The notes under the pieces were generated by a model. It ran no database searches. It worked only from the letters and a program-made list of their open reading frames with translations, and was not told the origin of the DNA. Shown one piece after another: positions 8,509-18,400 of a stretch of DNA of 64,000 nucleotides. Position numbers and translations under genes: made by a program. Origin of the DNA: Saprospirales bacterium. Its GTDB lineage: Bacteria > Bacteroidota > Bacteroidia > Chitinophagales > Saprospiraceae. Each line of letters opens with the position of its first letter. Position 1 is the first letter of the stretch. The DNA is taken from contig PAAY01000096.1 in NCBI GenBank assembly GCA_002698985.1, positions 1 to 64,000 of the forward strand, written 5' to 3'.

Positions 8509-9492
8509 ATGAGAACACCACCCTTATTCCAAAGCTATTCGTTTACCCGGAGCGAACGCCTGGCACTCGTCATCATCGCTGCCCTGGCCATTTTCTTTTG
8601 CATATTGCCAGCATTGTACCGGGTTTACCACGCTCGTTTTACCGAAGGAAAACAGGTTCCGGATACCGCATGGATGGCTGCAATCAAAGAAGAGAAGACT
8701 TCAAGAGAAGATGAGTCCGTCCATGGCTCCTATGAGAAAACGGTTGCAGAGAAACAACCCGTCACATTGTTCTACTTCGATCCAAATCTGTCTTCGCTTG
8801 AGGAGCTACGACGCCTGGGACTGAAAGAAAGGGTCGCCAACACCATCATTAATTATCGAAACAAGGGAGGAAAATTCCGGAGGAAAGAAGACCTGAAAAA
8901 GATATACGGGCTACCTGAAAGCGAGTATCGCCGCCTGGAAGACTGGATAAAAATTGAACCACCAAAGCAGTATGCGTCAAGTTCAGTGCGAAACAGCGGT
9001 TCAAATCATGAAGGGCCGAAGCCCGATTCCCTGCGATCCGGTAAAAGGGATTTTAAGAAGCCTTACAAAGCGACAGAAAAAGAGCCCACAGTCATTGATA
9101 TCAACCAGGCCAGCATAGAGGAGTGGCAGTCTTTGCGGGGAATCGGACCGGCTTATTCCAAGCGCATCGTTAATTTCAGAGAGAAGCTTGGCGGCTTTTA
9201 TTCCGTTGAGCAGGTCGGGGAAACCTATGGCATACCGGATTCTGTATTTCAGAAAATCCGGCCTTACCTGAAAGCATCGCCCATTCTGAAAACCATCGAT
9301 CTCAATCAGACCGACCTCTCCTCCTTGCAAAAACACCCCTACATTAGTTATAAGGAAGCTAAGGTGCTGTTTAGTTACATTCAGCAGCACGTTCCGGTGA
9401 CCGATATGGAGCAACTCAGAAAGGCGATGTCAAAAATTTTTACAAAAGAAAGGTGGGAGAAACTGGAGCCTTACCTCAACCTTCATCGTTAG
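8509..9492 (+). CDS. membrane-anchored helix-hairpin-helix (ComEA-like) protein
   Basis: 327 residues from the ATG at 8509; an in-frame TTG at 8464 lies upstream, at or above the predicted transcription start. One transmembrane helix (~residues 18-38) is followed by a charged linker. Three helix-hairpin-helix modules follow: YFDPNLSSLEELRRLGL, VIDINQASIEEWQSLRGIGPAYSKRI and TIDLNQTDLSSLQKHPYISYKEAK. ComEA-type HhH domains bind DNA without sequence specificity during uptake; in Bacteroidota this longer multi-HhH form is common, but its role is not proven. Its last 17 bp overlap the convergent XRE regulator gene. Confidence 0.85.
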   Translation: MRTPPLFQSYSFTRSERLALVIIAALAIFFCILPALYRVYHARFTEGKQVPDTAWMAAIKEEKTSREDESVHGSYEKTVAEKQPVTLFYFDPNLSSLEELRRLGLKERVANTIINYRNKGGKFRRKEDLKKIYGLPESEYRRLEDWIKIEPPKQYASSSVRNSGSNHEGPKPDSLRSGKRDFKKPYKATEKEPTVIDINQASIEEWQSLRGIGPAYSKRIVNFREKLGGFYSVEQVGETYGIPDSVFQKIRPYLKASPILKTIDLNQTDLSSLQKHPYISYKEAKVLFSYIQQHVPVTDMEQLRKAMSKIFTKERWEKLEPYLNLHR

Positions 9493-10009
9493 CTTCATGC
9501 CGTGGCTGGCATTTGCACCTGATTTTTTCCAGTAAATCTTTGTGGGAATTGAGCAATTCCTCGGACAGGGAATAGAGCTGCTCAAACTGATCCTGCATGA
9601 ATTTCATCTCTTCAGGGATCTCATCGAGGTTCTTGAGTTTGAGTTTGAACATGCAACGGATCCCCTTGATGGCATTTTCAAAATCTTCAGTTTCTGTCAG
9701 GTACGTTTTGAGTATCTCGTCAACTGAAACTGGTGTTCCATTGCCGTTTCTCTGGGTGGCGTTGAGGTAAGCTTCTTTCGTTCTTAAGTTGGAGTGGGTG
9801 AGGTCGTAAACAGATACTTTGAAGAGATGGGCCATTTTGACCAGGTTGCAGATCTTGGGTTCTGCTGTTCCGTTTTCATAAGAGGCGATGTTGCCGCGGT
9901 TGAGACCTATCTTTTCTGCCAGTTCTTCCTGGCTCCACTTCATCATCTTGCGCAATGAGCGCAGGTTTTCTGGCAGACTATATGTCAAAATGTCATTTCC
10001 TATCTCCAT
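9476..10009 (-). CDS. XRE family transcriptional regulator with coiled C-terminus
   Basis: 177 residues from the ATG at 10009, which follows a purine-rich AAAAGGG about 7 nt upstream; a longer frame reaches 10051. The N-terminal ~60 residues form a classic XRE/Cro helix-turn-helix (NLRSLRKMMKWSQEELAEKI, then LNRGNIASYENGTAEP), which binds DNA. The rest is helical and Glu/Leu-rich, probably a coiled-coil dimerisation region. It is divergent from the ECF sigma factor gene at 10278, so it could control that gene; this is inference. Confidence 0.88.
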   Translation of the reverse strand: MEIGNDILTYSLPENLRSLRKMMKWSQEELAEKIGLNRGNIASYENGTAEPKICNLVKMAHLFKVSVYDLTHSNLRTKEAYLNATQRNGNGTPVSVDEILKTYLTETEDFENAIKGIRCMFKLKLKNLDEIPEEMKFMQDQFEQLYSLSEELLNSHKDLLEKIRCKCQPRHEANDEG

Positions 10010-10200
10010 CCTACATCCCTTTTGATTCCGATTCTCTGGTAATTCTGGCATTTGGTAGATACTTTTTACATAAAAAAGCGTTCCATAGCCAACTTTGAGC
10101 CCTGTGATAACGTCATTGACCTAAAAAAGGTTTAAACCTAGCGAATTCTTGTTAATGAAACATTAAAATTGTCAAGATAGCATCTAAATTGCTAATGAGA

Positions 10201-10232
10201 TTTGCAAAGCACGCCACAGGGCACTACTTTTG
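10201..10232 (+). promoter_or_regulatory. Bacteroidota-type promoter for the ECF sigma factor
   Basis: TTTG at 10201-10204 and TACTTTTG at 10225-10232 with a 20-nt spacer fit the housekeeping -33/-7 consensus exactly. The predicted RNA start is near 10239, leaving a leader of about 39 nt before the ATG at 10278. An A/T-rich stretch follows. Confidence 0.8.
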
Positions 10233-10277
10233 TAAATAATAATTACAATTCAATCACCTGACTTAAAATTCACCTCC

Positions 10278-10790
10278 ATGGAAACTAACATCCATCAACT
10301 TTTGGAAAGCGTAAGCCCCTCGTTGCGAGCTTTTTCGATGAAGCTCACGGGCAATGAGGTGGATGCCAACGATCTTTACCAGGACACTGCTTACCGCATC
10401 ATGTCAAATGCGGAGAAATACCAGGCCAACACCAATTTCAAAGCCTGGGCTGTGACAATCATGCGAAACATCTTCATCAACAACTACCGTAAGAAAGTTC
10501 GCCGTGGCACCATTCTCGACCAGACGCCGAATAACTACTACATCAATTCCGGCGACAGGACCATCGAGAATGACGGGGAAACACAAATGGCTTACAAAGA
10601 GTTGTTGAGAATGGTCAATACTTTGCCAGACGAGTTCAAACAACCTTTCTGGATGGCCTACAAAGGCTACAAGTACGATGAAATTGCAGAACAGCTCGAC
10701 GCCCCGTTGGGCACCATCAAGAGCCGCATTTTCTTCGCCCGCAGAAAGCTGCAGAAGATGTATGAAGAAAAAGGAAAAGTTCGTGCTTAA
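10278..10790 (+). CDS. ECF-type RNA polymerase sigma factor
   Basis: 170 residues. Region 2 (~15-80) contains GNEVDANDLYQDTAYRIM and the FKAWAVTIMRNIFINNYRK block that contacts -10 DNA. Region 4 (~108-165) contains LPDEFKQPFWMAYKGYKYDEIA and LDAPLGTIKSRIFFARRKLQ, which binds -35 DNA. This is the short two-domain ECF group. No anti-sigma gene follows; the gene is single, with its own promoter and terminator, so regulation may be transcriptional, perhaps by the divergent XRE regulator. The target regulon cannot be seen. Confidence 0.95.
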   Translation: METNIHQLLESVSPSLRAFSMKLTGNEVDANDLYQDTAYRIMSNAEKYQANTNFKAWAVTIMRNIFINNYRKKVRRGTILDQTPNNYYINSGDRTIENDGETQMAYKELLRMVNTLPDEFKQPFWMAYKGYKYDEIAEQLDAPLGTIKSRIFFARRKLQKMYEEKGKVRA

Positions 10791-10828
10791 CTTTTTTTGA
10801 AAAACTCAAAACTCTAAGCAAAAAATAG

Positions 10829-10857
10829 CCCTGGTTTCCGGCCAGGGTATTTTTTTT
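10829..10857 (+). terminator. intrinsic terminator after the ECF sigma gene
   Basis: CCCTGG and CCAGGG arms (10829-10834 and 10842-10847) with a 7-nt loop are followed by a TATTTTTTTT tract. Strong + strand terminator, 40 bp after the sigma factor stop. Confidence 0.85.
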
Positions 10858-10942
10858 GCGGATCATTTTAGTGGTCATCGCTGCGCAATGGAGTGCAGCG
10901 GTGGCCATTTCTTTTTGAAACACCTTGTGAACATTGAAAACC

Positions 10943-12238
10943 ATGACGAAGAACAATCGCACTTCTTTGCTTGTGCTGGCAGCTTTTGCCACTATTTACA
11001 TCGTGTGGGGATCCACCTACCTGGCCAACTGGTATGCCATTCACGAAATACCACCATTCCTGATGTCAGGATCGAGGTTTGTGATGGCGGGTATTCTGCT
11101 GCTCATTGCCAGCCTGGCCATCGAGAAGCAGCTACCCACCGCCGCCCAACTGAAAAACGCGGCCTGGGTAGGCTTTCTGCTGCTTACTGCTGGAACCGGT
11201 ATGCTGGTTTGGTCTGAGCAATTCATCAGCTCGGGCATGGTGGCACTCATGACTGCCTTGCAGCCCCTGTTGGTGGTGTTGCTGATGTGGATGATGAAAG
11301 GCAAGAGACCGAGCCTGCAGACCATGCTGGGCACTGGCTTGGGCATGTTGGGAATGGTCTTCCTGGTGGGGCAGGACCAATTCGTTTCCGACGCCAGATC
11401 ACTGATAGGTATTGGGGCCATCTTTCTTGCCCTGCTTTCATGGGGCTACGCAAGTATAAAGGTTGCAGAATTGGATCTGCCCAAATCGAAGCTGCTAAGT
11501 GCGGGTTTGCAGATGCTTTTCGGAGGCCTCGTCCTGGTGCTCATCAGCGTGGTGAGTGGTGAGGCAGGCTCTTTTGATGTGTCCGCAATGACGGCCCGGG
11601 GATTCTGGAGTTGGATGTACCTGATTGTATTTGGAAGCATCCTGGCCTTTTCGGCGTTCAACTACTTGCTGGTAAAGTCAACACCTGAAAAAGTGGCCAC
11701 TGCCAATTATGTGAATCCCGTGGTGGCACTGCTGCTGGGCTGGGGACTGAACAACGAACTGATCACCAACCAATCGCTGGTCGCAGCGGCATTCATGCTC
11801 ACCGGGGTGGTGTTCATCAATGCCCGGATCAAACGCCGGAAATACGCCATCGAAAGCCCGCACCCACTGGCTTCTTTGGTTTGTGAATTGGACGGTGCCA
11901 CCACCGAACTGCACATTTTACCCGAAGGGCAAGAGCAAGTGGTGGCGAGAATCTGGGAGGGCAAGGCCCACAAGAGCCAAACCAGGCCCTACCTGGAATA
12001 CCTCAAAGAATCTTTGGTTCCGCAATTCCGGGGCGTGCCGGGTAACCTGGGTCTGACCCTGGCGCACAAAGAAGACGGCGACCACAACAGAATCTACTTC
12101 GTTTCTTACTGGAAGGACTTCGATGCGGTGAAACAATACGCCGGCAATGACTACCACCGGGCCATTATTTTCCCGAAGGAAAAGGAATACCTGTCAGAAT
12201 TTCAACAGGAGGTTCAGCACCGGTGCATCAAGGCTTGA
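10943..12238 (+). CDS. EamA/DMT drug-metabolite transporter with C-terminal ABM-like domain
   Basis: 431 residues from the ATG at 10943 (a TTG at 10934 is in frame). Residues ~8-295 form the ten-helix EamA/DMT permease: it starts with IYIVWGSTYLANWYAIHEIPP and repeats the EamA unit after a central break. After a basic segment, the last ~105 residues (VVARIWEGKAHKSQTRPYLEYLKE, and further on YFVSYWKDFDAVKQYAGNDYHRAIIFPKE) look like an antibiotic biosynthesis monooxygenase (ABM) ferredoxin-like domain, normally a separate ~100-aa protein. The frame is continuous, so this is a genuine fusion in the sequence given. The substrate is unknown. Confidence 0.87.
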   Translation: MTKNNRTSLLVLAAFATIYIVWGSTYLANWYAIHEIPPFLMSGSRFVMAGILLLIASLAIEKQLPTAAQLKNAAWVGFLLLTAGTGMLVWSEQFISSGMVALMTALQPLLVVLLMWMMKGKRPSLQTMLGTGLGMLGMVFLVGQDQFVSDARSLIGIGAIFLALLSWGYASIKVAELDLPKSKLLSAGLQMLFGGLVLVLISVVSGEAGSFDVSAMTARGFWSWMYLIVFGSILAFSAFNYLLVKSTPEKVATANYVNPVVALLLGWGLNNELITNQSLVAAAFMLTGVVFINARIKRRKYAIESPHPLASLVCELDGATTELHILPEGQEQVVARIWEGKAHKSQTRPYLEYLKESLVPQFRGVPGNLGLTLAHKEDGDHNRIYFVSYWKDFDAVKQYAGNDYHRAIIFPKEKEYLSEFQQEVQHRCIKA

Positions 12239-12941
12239 TGATCTGTTGAATGAAGCCCACGGCCAGCTCGGTTGAATCAACAGGGAGCTTCAGCTTAAAG
12301 CTTCTCGCTTCGTCAAAACGCTCAAAAACCACTTTGCCTACGACCTTGTATCCGGGGGGCACGGTGGTTTTGCGAAGCGAGTAGTCTTCCCAGAAAAGCC
12401 TGTCAGGAGGGAGCGCCGTAGCAACCACAGGTGGTACCACCGGGCTGATATCGATGTAGGTGAATGGAACTACATCCACATCGTCATCATTGCCGGAAGA
12501 GCCGCCATTGTTGTCAGAAGCTGCCAGGGCAACGGCACCTGCCACCAGGGCTGTGCCCGCCACGAGGGCAGCGGTTTTTGAGTTGGCCTCCTCGCGGCTG
12601 CGTTTGATTTCCACATTCAGAATCTCTGATTCAGGATCCAGTGCATACCTGGTGTGGGTGGTGGCACCTGTGTTGGCTTCCAGGTAAAAATTTTCGGGGG
12701 AGACCAGCACCGTGTCCTTGCTGCGGTTGATGATTTCCACATCAAAAATGAGGTGCTTCTTGGTGTAGGTGTCGAAGAATACCCGTGTCTCGAAGCCACC
12801 TGAGCGGTTCACGATTACTTGCTTTCCGTAATTCCATTCATTGGGCTGGCCTTCTTCGGCCTGCATTCTGACAACGGGAGCCGGCACACAGGAAGCCAGG
12901 AGGGTAATTGCGACGAGAAAGGTTCCTAAGATTGTTTTCAT
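12228..12941 (-). CDS. hypothetical lipoprotein with glycine-zipper-like segment
   Basis: 237 residues. An N-terminal lipoprotein signal peptide ends at a LLASC lipobox with Cys18. The middle carries beta-rich sequence, then an Ala/Gly-rich hydrophobic segment (~123-142, AALVAGTALVAGAVALAA) like a glycine zipper, followed by an Asn/Gly/Asp linker and a C-terminal beta domain. It is probably envelope-attached. I do not recognise a named family. Its 3' end overlaps the convergent EamA gene by 11 bp. Confidence 0.8.
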   Translation of the reverse strand: MKTILGTFLVAITLLASCVPAPVVRMQAEEGQPNEWNYGKQVIVNRSGGFETRVFFDTYTKKHLIFDVEIINRSKDTVLVSPENFYLEANTGATTHTRYALDPESEILNVEIKRSREEANSKTAALVAGTALVAGAVALAASDNNGGSSGNDDDVDVVPFTYIDISPVVPPVVATALPPDRLFWEDYSLRKTTVPPGYKVVGKVVFERFDEARSFKLKLPVDSTELAVGFIQQIIKP

Positions 12942-12992
12942 AGCTGTAGGATTTAAAGATCAGGACTTTTTTTCCGGAACGGCAGGACACAA

Positions 12993-13031
12993 AAAAGCGC
13001 TGTTTGCCACAAGCCTGCAAACAGCGCTTTT
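12993..13031 (-). terminator. intrinsic terminator of the isomerase gene
   Basis: A perfect 15-bp inverted repeat (12993-13007 and 13017-13031) with a 9-nt loop. On the - strand the stem runs into six T, right after the stop of the gene at 13053. On the + strand it also ends in TTTT, but no + gene enters it. Confidence 0.9.
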
Positions 13032-13052
13032 AACGATTTTTTACGAAGAATC

Positions 13053-14108
13053 TCAGCCCAAGCCGATGATTCGCCGGTTCAGTTCTTCGTCAGCCTCGCC
13101 TCCGGCAAAATCGTCAAAGGACTTTTCGGTTACTTTGATCATGTGCCGGCGGATGAACTCAGCGCCCTCCCTGGCGCCTTGTTCGGCGTCTTTGATGGCA
13201 CATTCCCATTCCAGCACTGCCCAGCCGTCGTAATCATACTGTGCCAATTTGCTGAAAATGGATTTGAAATCCACCTGCCCGTCGCCCAATGAGCGGAAGC
13301 GGCCGGGGCGGTCAATCCAGTCCTGGTAGCCGCCGTACACCCCGCTGCGCCCTGTGGGGTTGAATTCGGCATCCTTGACGTGGAACATCTTGATGAACTC
13401 GTGATAGATGTCGATGTACTGGAGGTAGTCGAGTTGCTGAAGCACGAAATGGCTGGGGTCATAGAGGATATTCACGCGGGGGTGGTGGTTGGTGGCTTCC
13501 AGGAAGCGCTCAAAAGTCACCCCGTCGTGGAGGTCTTCGCCGGGGTGGATTTCGTAGCACAGGTCCACCCCTTGTTCGTCGAAAAAGTTGAGGATGGGCA
13601 GCCAGCGGTTGGCCAGTTCCCGGAAGCCCGTCTCCACCAGTCCTTGAGGGCGCTGGGGCCAGGGATACATGGTGTGCCACAGCAGGGCGCCGCTGAAGGT
13701 GGCGTGCACGTCGATACCCAGGTTGCGGCTGGCTTGAGCGGCCCATTTGAGTTGTTGCACAGCCCATTCGGTGCGGGCGGAGGGATTGTTGCGGAGCGCA
13801 GGCGGAGCGAAAACGTCAAAGCCGATGTCATAAGCCGGATGCACGGCCACCAACTGGCCCTGAAGATGGGTGCTCAGTTCGGTGATCTGCACGCCGCAGG
13901 CTTCGACCCGGCCTTTTAGTTCGTCGCAATAGGCCTTGCTCTCTGCCGCCTTTTGAAGGTCGATGAGGCGGCTTTCCCAGGTTGGAATCTGAACCCCAAT
14001 GTAGCCGAGGTCGGCAGCCCATTTACAAATGCTCTCGAGAGAATTGAACGGTGCTTCATCGCCCATGAACTGGGCGAGAAAAATGGCTGGTCCTTTTATG
14101 TTTTTCAT
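13053..14108 (-). CDS. sugar phosphate isomerase/epimerase (AP endonuclease family 2 fold)
   Basis: 351 residues with the TIM-barrel pattern of the xylose-isomerase-like/AP_endonuc_2 superfamily: LGYIGVQIPTW near the N-terminus, then CYEIHPGEDLHDG, NILYDPSHF, FHVKDAEF and the C-terminal WAVLEWECA. The Glu, Asp, His and Glu in these blocks are the usual metal ligands. There is no signal peptide, so it is cytoplasmic. Bacteroidota have many such enzymes in polyol or inositol breakdown, but no substrate-specific neighbour is present. It is a single gene with a strong terminator. Confidence 0.88.
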   Translation of the reverse strand: MKNIKGPAIFLAQFMGDEAPFNSLESICKWAADLGYIGVQIPTWESRLIDLQKAAESKAYCDELKGRVEACGVQITELSTHLQGQLVAVHPAYDIGFDVFAPPALRNNPSARTEWAVQQLKWAAQASRNLGIDVHATFSGALLWHTMYPWPQRPQGLVETGFRELANRWLPILNFFDEQGVDLCYEIHPGEDLHDGVTFERFLEATNHHPRVNILYDPSHFVLQQLDYLQYIDIYHEFIKMFHVKDAEFNPTGRSGVYGGYQDWIDRPGRFRSLGDGQVDFKSIFSKLAQYDYDGWAVLEWECAIKDAEQGAREGAEFIRRHMIKVTEKSFDDFAGGEADEELNRRIIGLG

Positions 14109-14232
14109 TGCTCGGTTGTTTTTGTCATTAAGAGACTTTCGTTCGGTGAGTCACGAATAACGGAATTATTTTGAAGAAGAAAAATTGGCTACATTCATCG
14201 CTTCAAATTTGGTCCATCAAAACAACAGCGTA

Positions 14233-15324
14233 ATGGAAACCAGCAAACGCTTGCTCTCCCTGGACGTTTTCAGAGGTTTGACCATCGCCCTGATGATTCT
14301 CGTCAACTGCCCCGGCAACTGGGACACTACCTACCGGGCGCTGCTTCATGCCGAATGGCACGGCAACACCCCCACCGATGAGGTCTTCCCCTTTTTCTTA
14401 TTTATCGTCGGAATAGCCATCACCTTTTCCCTTACCCGTCGCAAGGCTGCCGGTGAGAATGTTTACCGCAAAATCCTCACCCGCACCCTGTGGATCGTCG
14501 GCATCGGTATCGTGCTGAATGGCGCCCCTGATTTCGACCTGGCCACCTGGCGCATTCCCGGTGTGCTCACCCGCATCGGAATCGTCTATGGCATCTGCGC
14601 CATCATCTTCATGAACACTACTGCCCGCCAGCAGCTTTGGATAGCCATCGGCTGCCTTCTGCTCTATTGGGGACTGGAAACCCTGGTGCCCGTGCCCGGC
14701 CAGGGCTATGCCAGCCTGGAACCCGGTAAAGACCTCGGCGCATGGCTGGATCGCACCATCTTTGGCAGCCACCTCTGGAGCCAGTCCAAAACCTGGGACC
14801 CCGAAGGACTGCTCAGCACCATTCCCAGCATAGCCACTTGCATCGGCGGAATCCTGACAGGCACCTGGATGCGCCACAAAATGGACCAATGGCCCAAATG
14901 GACGGCCATGTTCGCAGTGGGGTACCTGCTCTTCCTGCTGGGCTTGCTCTGGGGCGAGGTGTTCCCCATCAACAAAAAACTCTGGACCAGCAGCTACGTC
15001 CTCTATCACTCCGGCCTGGCCCTGCTCACGCTCGGTACCGTCTGGTGGCTGGTGGATGTCAAAAACTACCGCTGGTGGACCTCCCCCTTCGTCTGGTTTG
15101 GTATGAACCCGCTGTTCATCTACATCCTCCACGAAGTCATCGCCATCACCCTGCAGGCCATCCCCGTGGGCGATTCCTCTGCTTACCACTGGGCTTACCA
15201 AAACCTCTTTGCCACCTGGCTGGGACCCTACAATGCTTCGCTCGCTTTCGCAATAAGCATGGTGCTCATCAACCTCGTCGTGGCATGGTGGCTCTACCGG
15301 AAGCGGATCTTTATTAAGGTGTGA
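14233..15324 (+). CDS. DUF5009/HGSNAT-like multispanning acyltransferase-related protein
   Basis: 363 residues from the ATG at 14233 (a TTG at 14185 would add 16). It opens with the family signature KRLLSLDVFRGLTIALMILVN, followed by DEVFPFFLFIVGIAI and about ten transmembrane helices. This is the group related to heparan-alpha-glucosaminide N-acetyltransferase and the YeiB/acyltransferase fold, often found near glycan-utilisation genes. The N-terminal Asp and the HAEWHG motif near residue 53 could form the active site. The acyl donor and acceptor are unknown. It starts divergently from the isomerase gene. Confidence 0.86.
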   Translation: METSKRLLSLDVFRGLTIALMILVNCPGNWDTTYRALLHAEWHGNTPTDEVFPFFLFIVGIAITFSLTRRKAAGENVYRKILTRTLWIVGIGIVLNGAPDFDLATWRIPGVLTRIGIVYGICAIIFMNTTARQQLWIAIGCLLLYWGLETLVPVPGQGYASLEPGKDLGAWLDRTIFGSHLWSQSKTWDPEGLLSTIPSIATCIGGILTGTWMRHKMDQWPKWTAMFAVGYLLFLLGLLWGEVFPINKKLWTSSYVLYHSGLALLTLGTVWWLVDVKNYRWWTSPFVWFGMNPLFIYILHEVIAITLQAIPVGDSSAYHWAYQNLFATWLGPYNASLAFAISMVLINLVVAWWLYRKRIFIKV

Positions 15325-15400
15325 GGAGGCGAGGAACTGAGGAATCGAAGAATCGAGGAATCGACGGCTTCGGATCAAAAACCCCAAAAACCTCCAAAAA
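15325..15400 (+). repeat. short-period intergenic repeat after DUF5009 gene
   Basis: Directly after the stop codon are degenerate copies of a GAGGAATCGAG-type unit (15325-15364), then an A/C-rich AAAAACCCC/AAAAACCTCC stretch. The same units recur at 19185-19216 and 38983-39029 (first type) and near 54512 and 60590 (second type, other strand or same strand). Confidence 0.7.
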
Positions 15401-15425
15401 AAACTCATTCAAAACATAATTATCA

Positions 15426-18400
15426 ATGGACAGGAAACTGCTTTTGGCTTTGCTCATTCTATTGCCGGAATTTATTTTTTCACAAACCGATTTCGGAAAT
15501 CTGGACTACCGCTTTGTCGGCCCATATCGCGGGGGGCGGTCCACGGCTGTTGCCGGCGTCGCTTCGCAACCGGGCACCTTTTACATGGGGGCTACAGGCG
15601 GCGGTGTCTGGAAGACCGAGGATTACGGCGTGACCTGGAAGAACATTTCCGACGGCTATTTTAAATCGCCATCCATCGGCGCCATCCGGGTGGCCCCGAG
15701 TGACCCAAACGTCATTTACGTTGGCACCGGCTCCGATGGTTTGCGAAGCAATATCATCAGGGGTGATGGCATGTACAAATCCATTGATGCCGGCCGCAGC
15801 TGGCAGCACATTGGCCTGAAGGATGCCGGACTGATCGGCGCAGTGGAAATCAATCCCTACGACCACAACATCTGCTTTGTGGCGGCCATCGGCCAGCCCT
15901 TCCAGCCCAACCCGGAGCGCGGCATTTTCCGCACCAAAGACGGCGGCCGCACCTGGGAAAAAGTGCTGTTTCTCTCTGACACCACCGGTTTTGCCGATTT
16001 GGAATTCATGCCCAGCAATCCCAATATCATTTATGCTGCCGCCTGGCGGGCTGAGCGCAAGCCCTGGACCATCATCAGCGGGGGCAGGGAAAACGGCATT
16101 TACAAATCCGTGGATGGCGGCGACAGCTGGACCAAACTCACCAATGGCCTGCCAACGGATATCGTCGGAAAAATAGACCTGGCCGTTTCTGCCGCTGACT
16201 CAAAAGTGTTGTATGCACTGGTGGAAGCACCGGGAGAACAGGGCGGGCTTTACCGTTCCGATGACCAGGGTGAGTCTTTCCGGAAAGTTTCCGACAACCG
16301 ATCCATCCTGCACCGGCCTTTTTACTTCTGCAACATCACGGCCGATCCGACGGACCCTGAGGTGATCTATGCACAGGCATTGCGACTCTACAAATCTGCC
16401 GACGGCGGCAAAAACTGGCGAACCATCCGAACCCCGCACGGCGATGACCACGACCTCTGGATCAACCCCGGCAATCCACAAATCATGATAGAGGCCAACG
16501 ATGGTGGCGCCAACGTGACCACCAACGGCGGCCGAACCTGGAGCAGCCAGTTCAACCAGCCCACTGCAGAGCTGTACCAGGTGGAAGTGGACGACCAGTA
16601 TCCCTACTGGCTCTACGCCGGCCAGCAGGACAATTACACGGCCATTGCAGTGCCCAGCCTACCACCGGCCACCATGCAGTTGGGAGGCAGTGCATTCATC
16701 ATGGATGTGGGTGGCTGCGAGACCGGCCCGGCAGTGCCCAAGCCCGGTAATCCCGACATTGTTTATTCCAATTGCAAGGGGCGCTTCAGCGTATTCAACA
16801 AAAAAACGGGTCAGGAGCAGCATTACGACGTGGGTGCCAGAAACATGTACGGCCACAACCCTGCTGACCTTAAGTATCGCTTTCAGCGGGTGTCGCCCAT
16901 CCATGTCTCACCGCACGATCCCAACAGGGTGTACCATTGCTCTCAATACGTCCATCTGACCACCAACGATGGCAGGAGCTGGATGACCATTTCTCCGGAC
17001 CTCACCGCCAATGAACCGGACAAACAGGTCATCTCCGGAAGTCCCATCACCCGGGACATTACCGGCGAGGAGTTTTACAGTACCATCTACGCCATTCGTG
17101 AATCCGAAATGACACCCGGCCTGATATGGGTTGGCGCCAACGACGGCCCCGTGCATGTAACACGAGACGGTGGCAAAACCTGGAAGAATGTTACCCCGAA
17201 AAAGCTTGCCCCCGGGGGGCGTGTGGATGCCGTTGAGCCCAGTCCCCACGATGCGAACAAGGCTTACATCGCAGTGCTGCGCTACCAACTGGGCGATTGG
17301 AAGCCTTACATTTTCAGGACAAACGACCTGGGGGAAAACTGGACCCTGCTCACCCCCGGAAACAATGGTCTTCCCGAAGGCTGCCCAACCCGCGTGGTGC
17401 GGGAAGATCCCCGCCGGGCAGGGCTGCTCTTTGCCGGAACGGACTGCGGCATGTTCATCTCTTTTGACGACGGAAAAAACTGGGAGCCATTTCAGCAGAA
17501 CCTGCCTGTTACGCCAGTGACAGATATCAAGGTCAAAGAAGATGACCTGGTGCTTTCCACCATGGGCCGTGGCTTCTGGATCATGGACAACATCTCTCCC
17601 CTTCGGCAAAATTTTGAATCACTTCCTTCGGATAAACCCGTGCTCTTCGCTCCTGCGGAGCAAATCAGGCGCAGGTCCGTTTACGGCAGAGGTTCTGAAG
17701 CTGTGCCCTCACCGGATTATCCACCTGCCCATGTTGATATCGACTACTACCTGCCCCGAAACCTCGATCAACCACTCAAGCTCATTATCACATCTGAAAA
17801 CGGCAAAGAGGTCAGTGTGATCGTGAGTAACGGCAGCAAGATGGCCGACCAGCCAGCTGGCAGGCCTCAAAGAGACATGGCAACCGGCGAGGAGACATGG
17901 CAAACCAGTTCCGAGCTCAAAACCACAAAAGGATTTCACCGCTTCCGTTGGGATATGCGCCACAACGGACCCTGGCACAGCAACAAAAATCGTCGCTATC
18001 GCAATGGCCCGCTCGTGGCTCCCGGTCATTATACCGTCAGGTTGATGACCGGTACAGATGTATTGCAACAGGAGTTACACCTGCGCATGGACCCCAGGCT
18101 GAAAGCCGCAGGAGTTACCGAGGCTGACCTTCAGAAACAGGAAGAACTCTCATTGAAAATCGTAGATCTGATCTCTGCCGCCAACAAGTTTGAAGACGAG
18201 TTGAAAGCGGAATTGAAAGGGCTTCAGGAACAAGCCAAGCGTGAGCCTCTGAGTCCTGAACAACAGGCGCGGAAATCAGAGGTAGAAGGCAAATTGAAAT
18301 TGCTGGTCAATGAGGAGGGGCCCTACCCGCAGAATATGTTGCTCAGCCAGATTCGCTACCTCTATGGGGTTGTGTCAAGAGCTGATCAGCTACCGGGGTT

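Noticed and set aside
14398-15408. 336-codon open frame on the - strand
   Set aside because: Antisense of the DUF5009-like gene and running into the following repeat.
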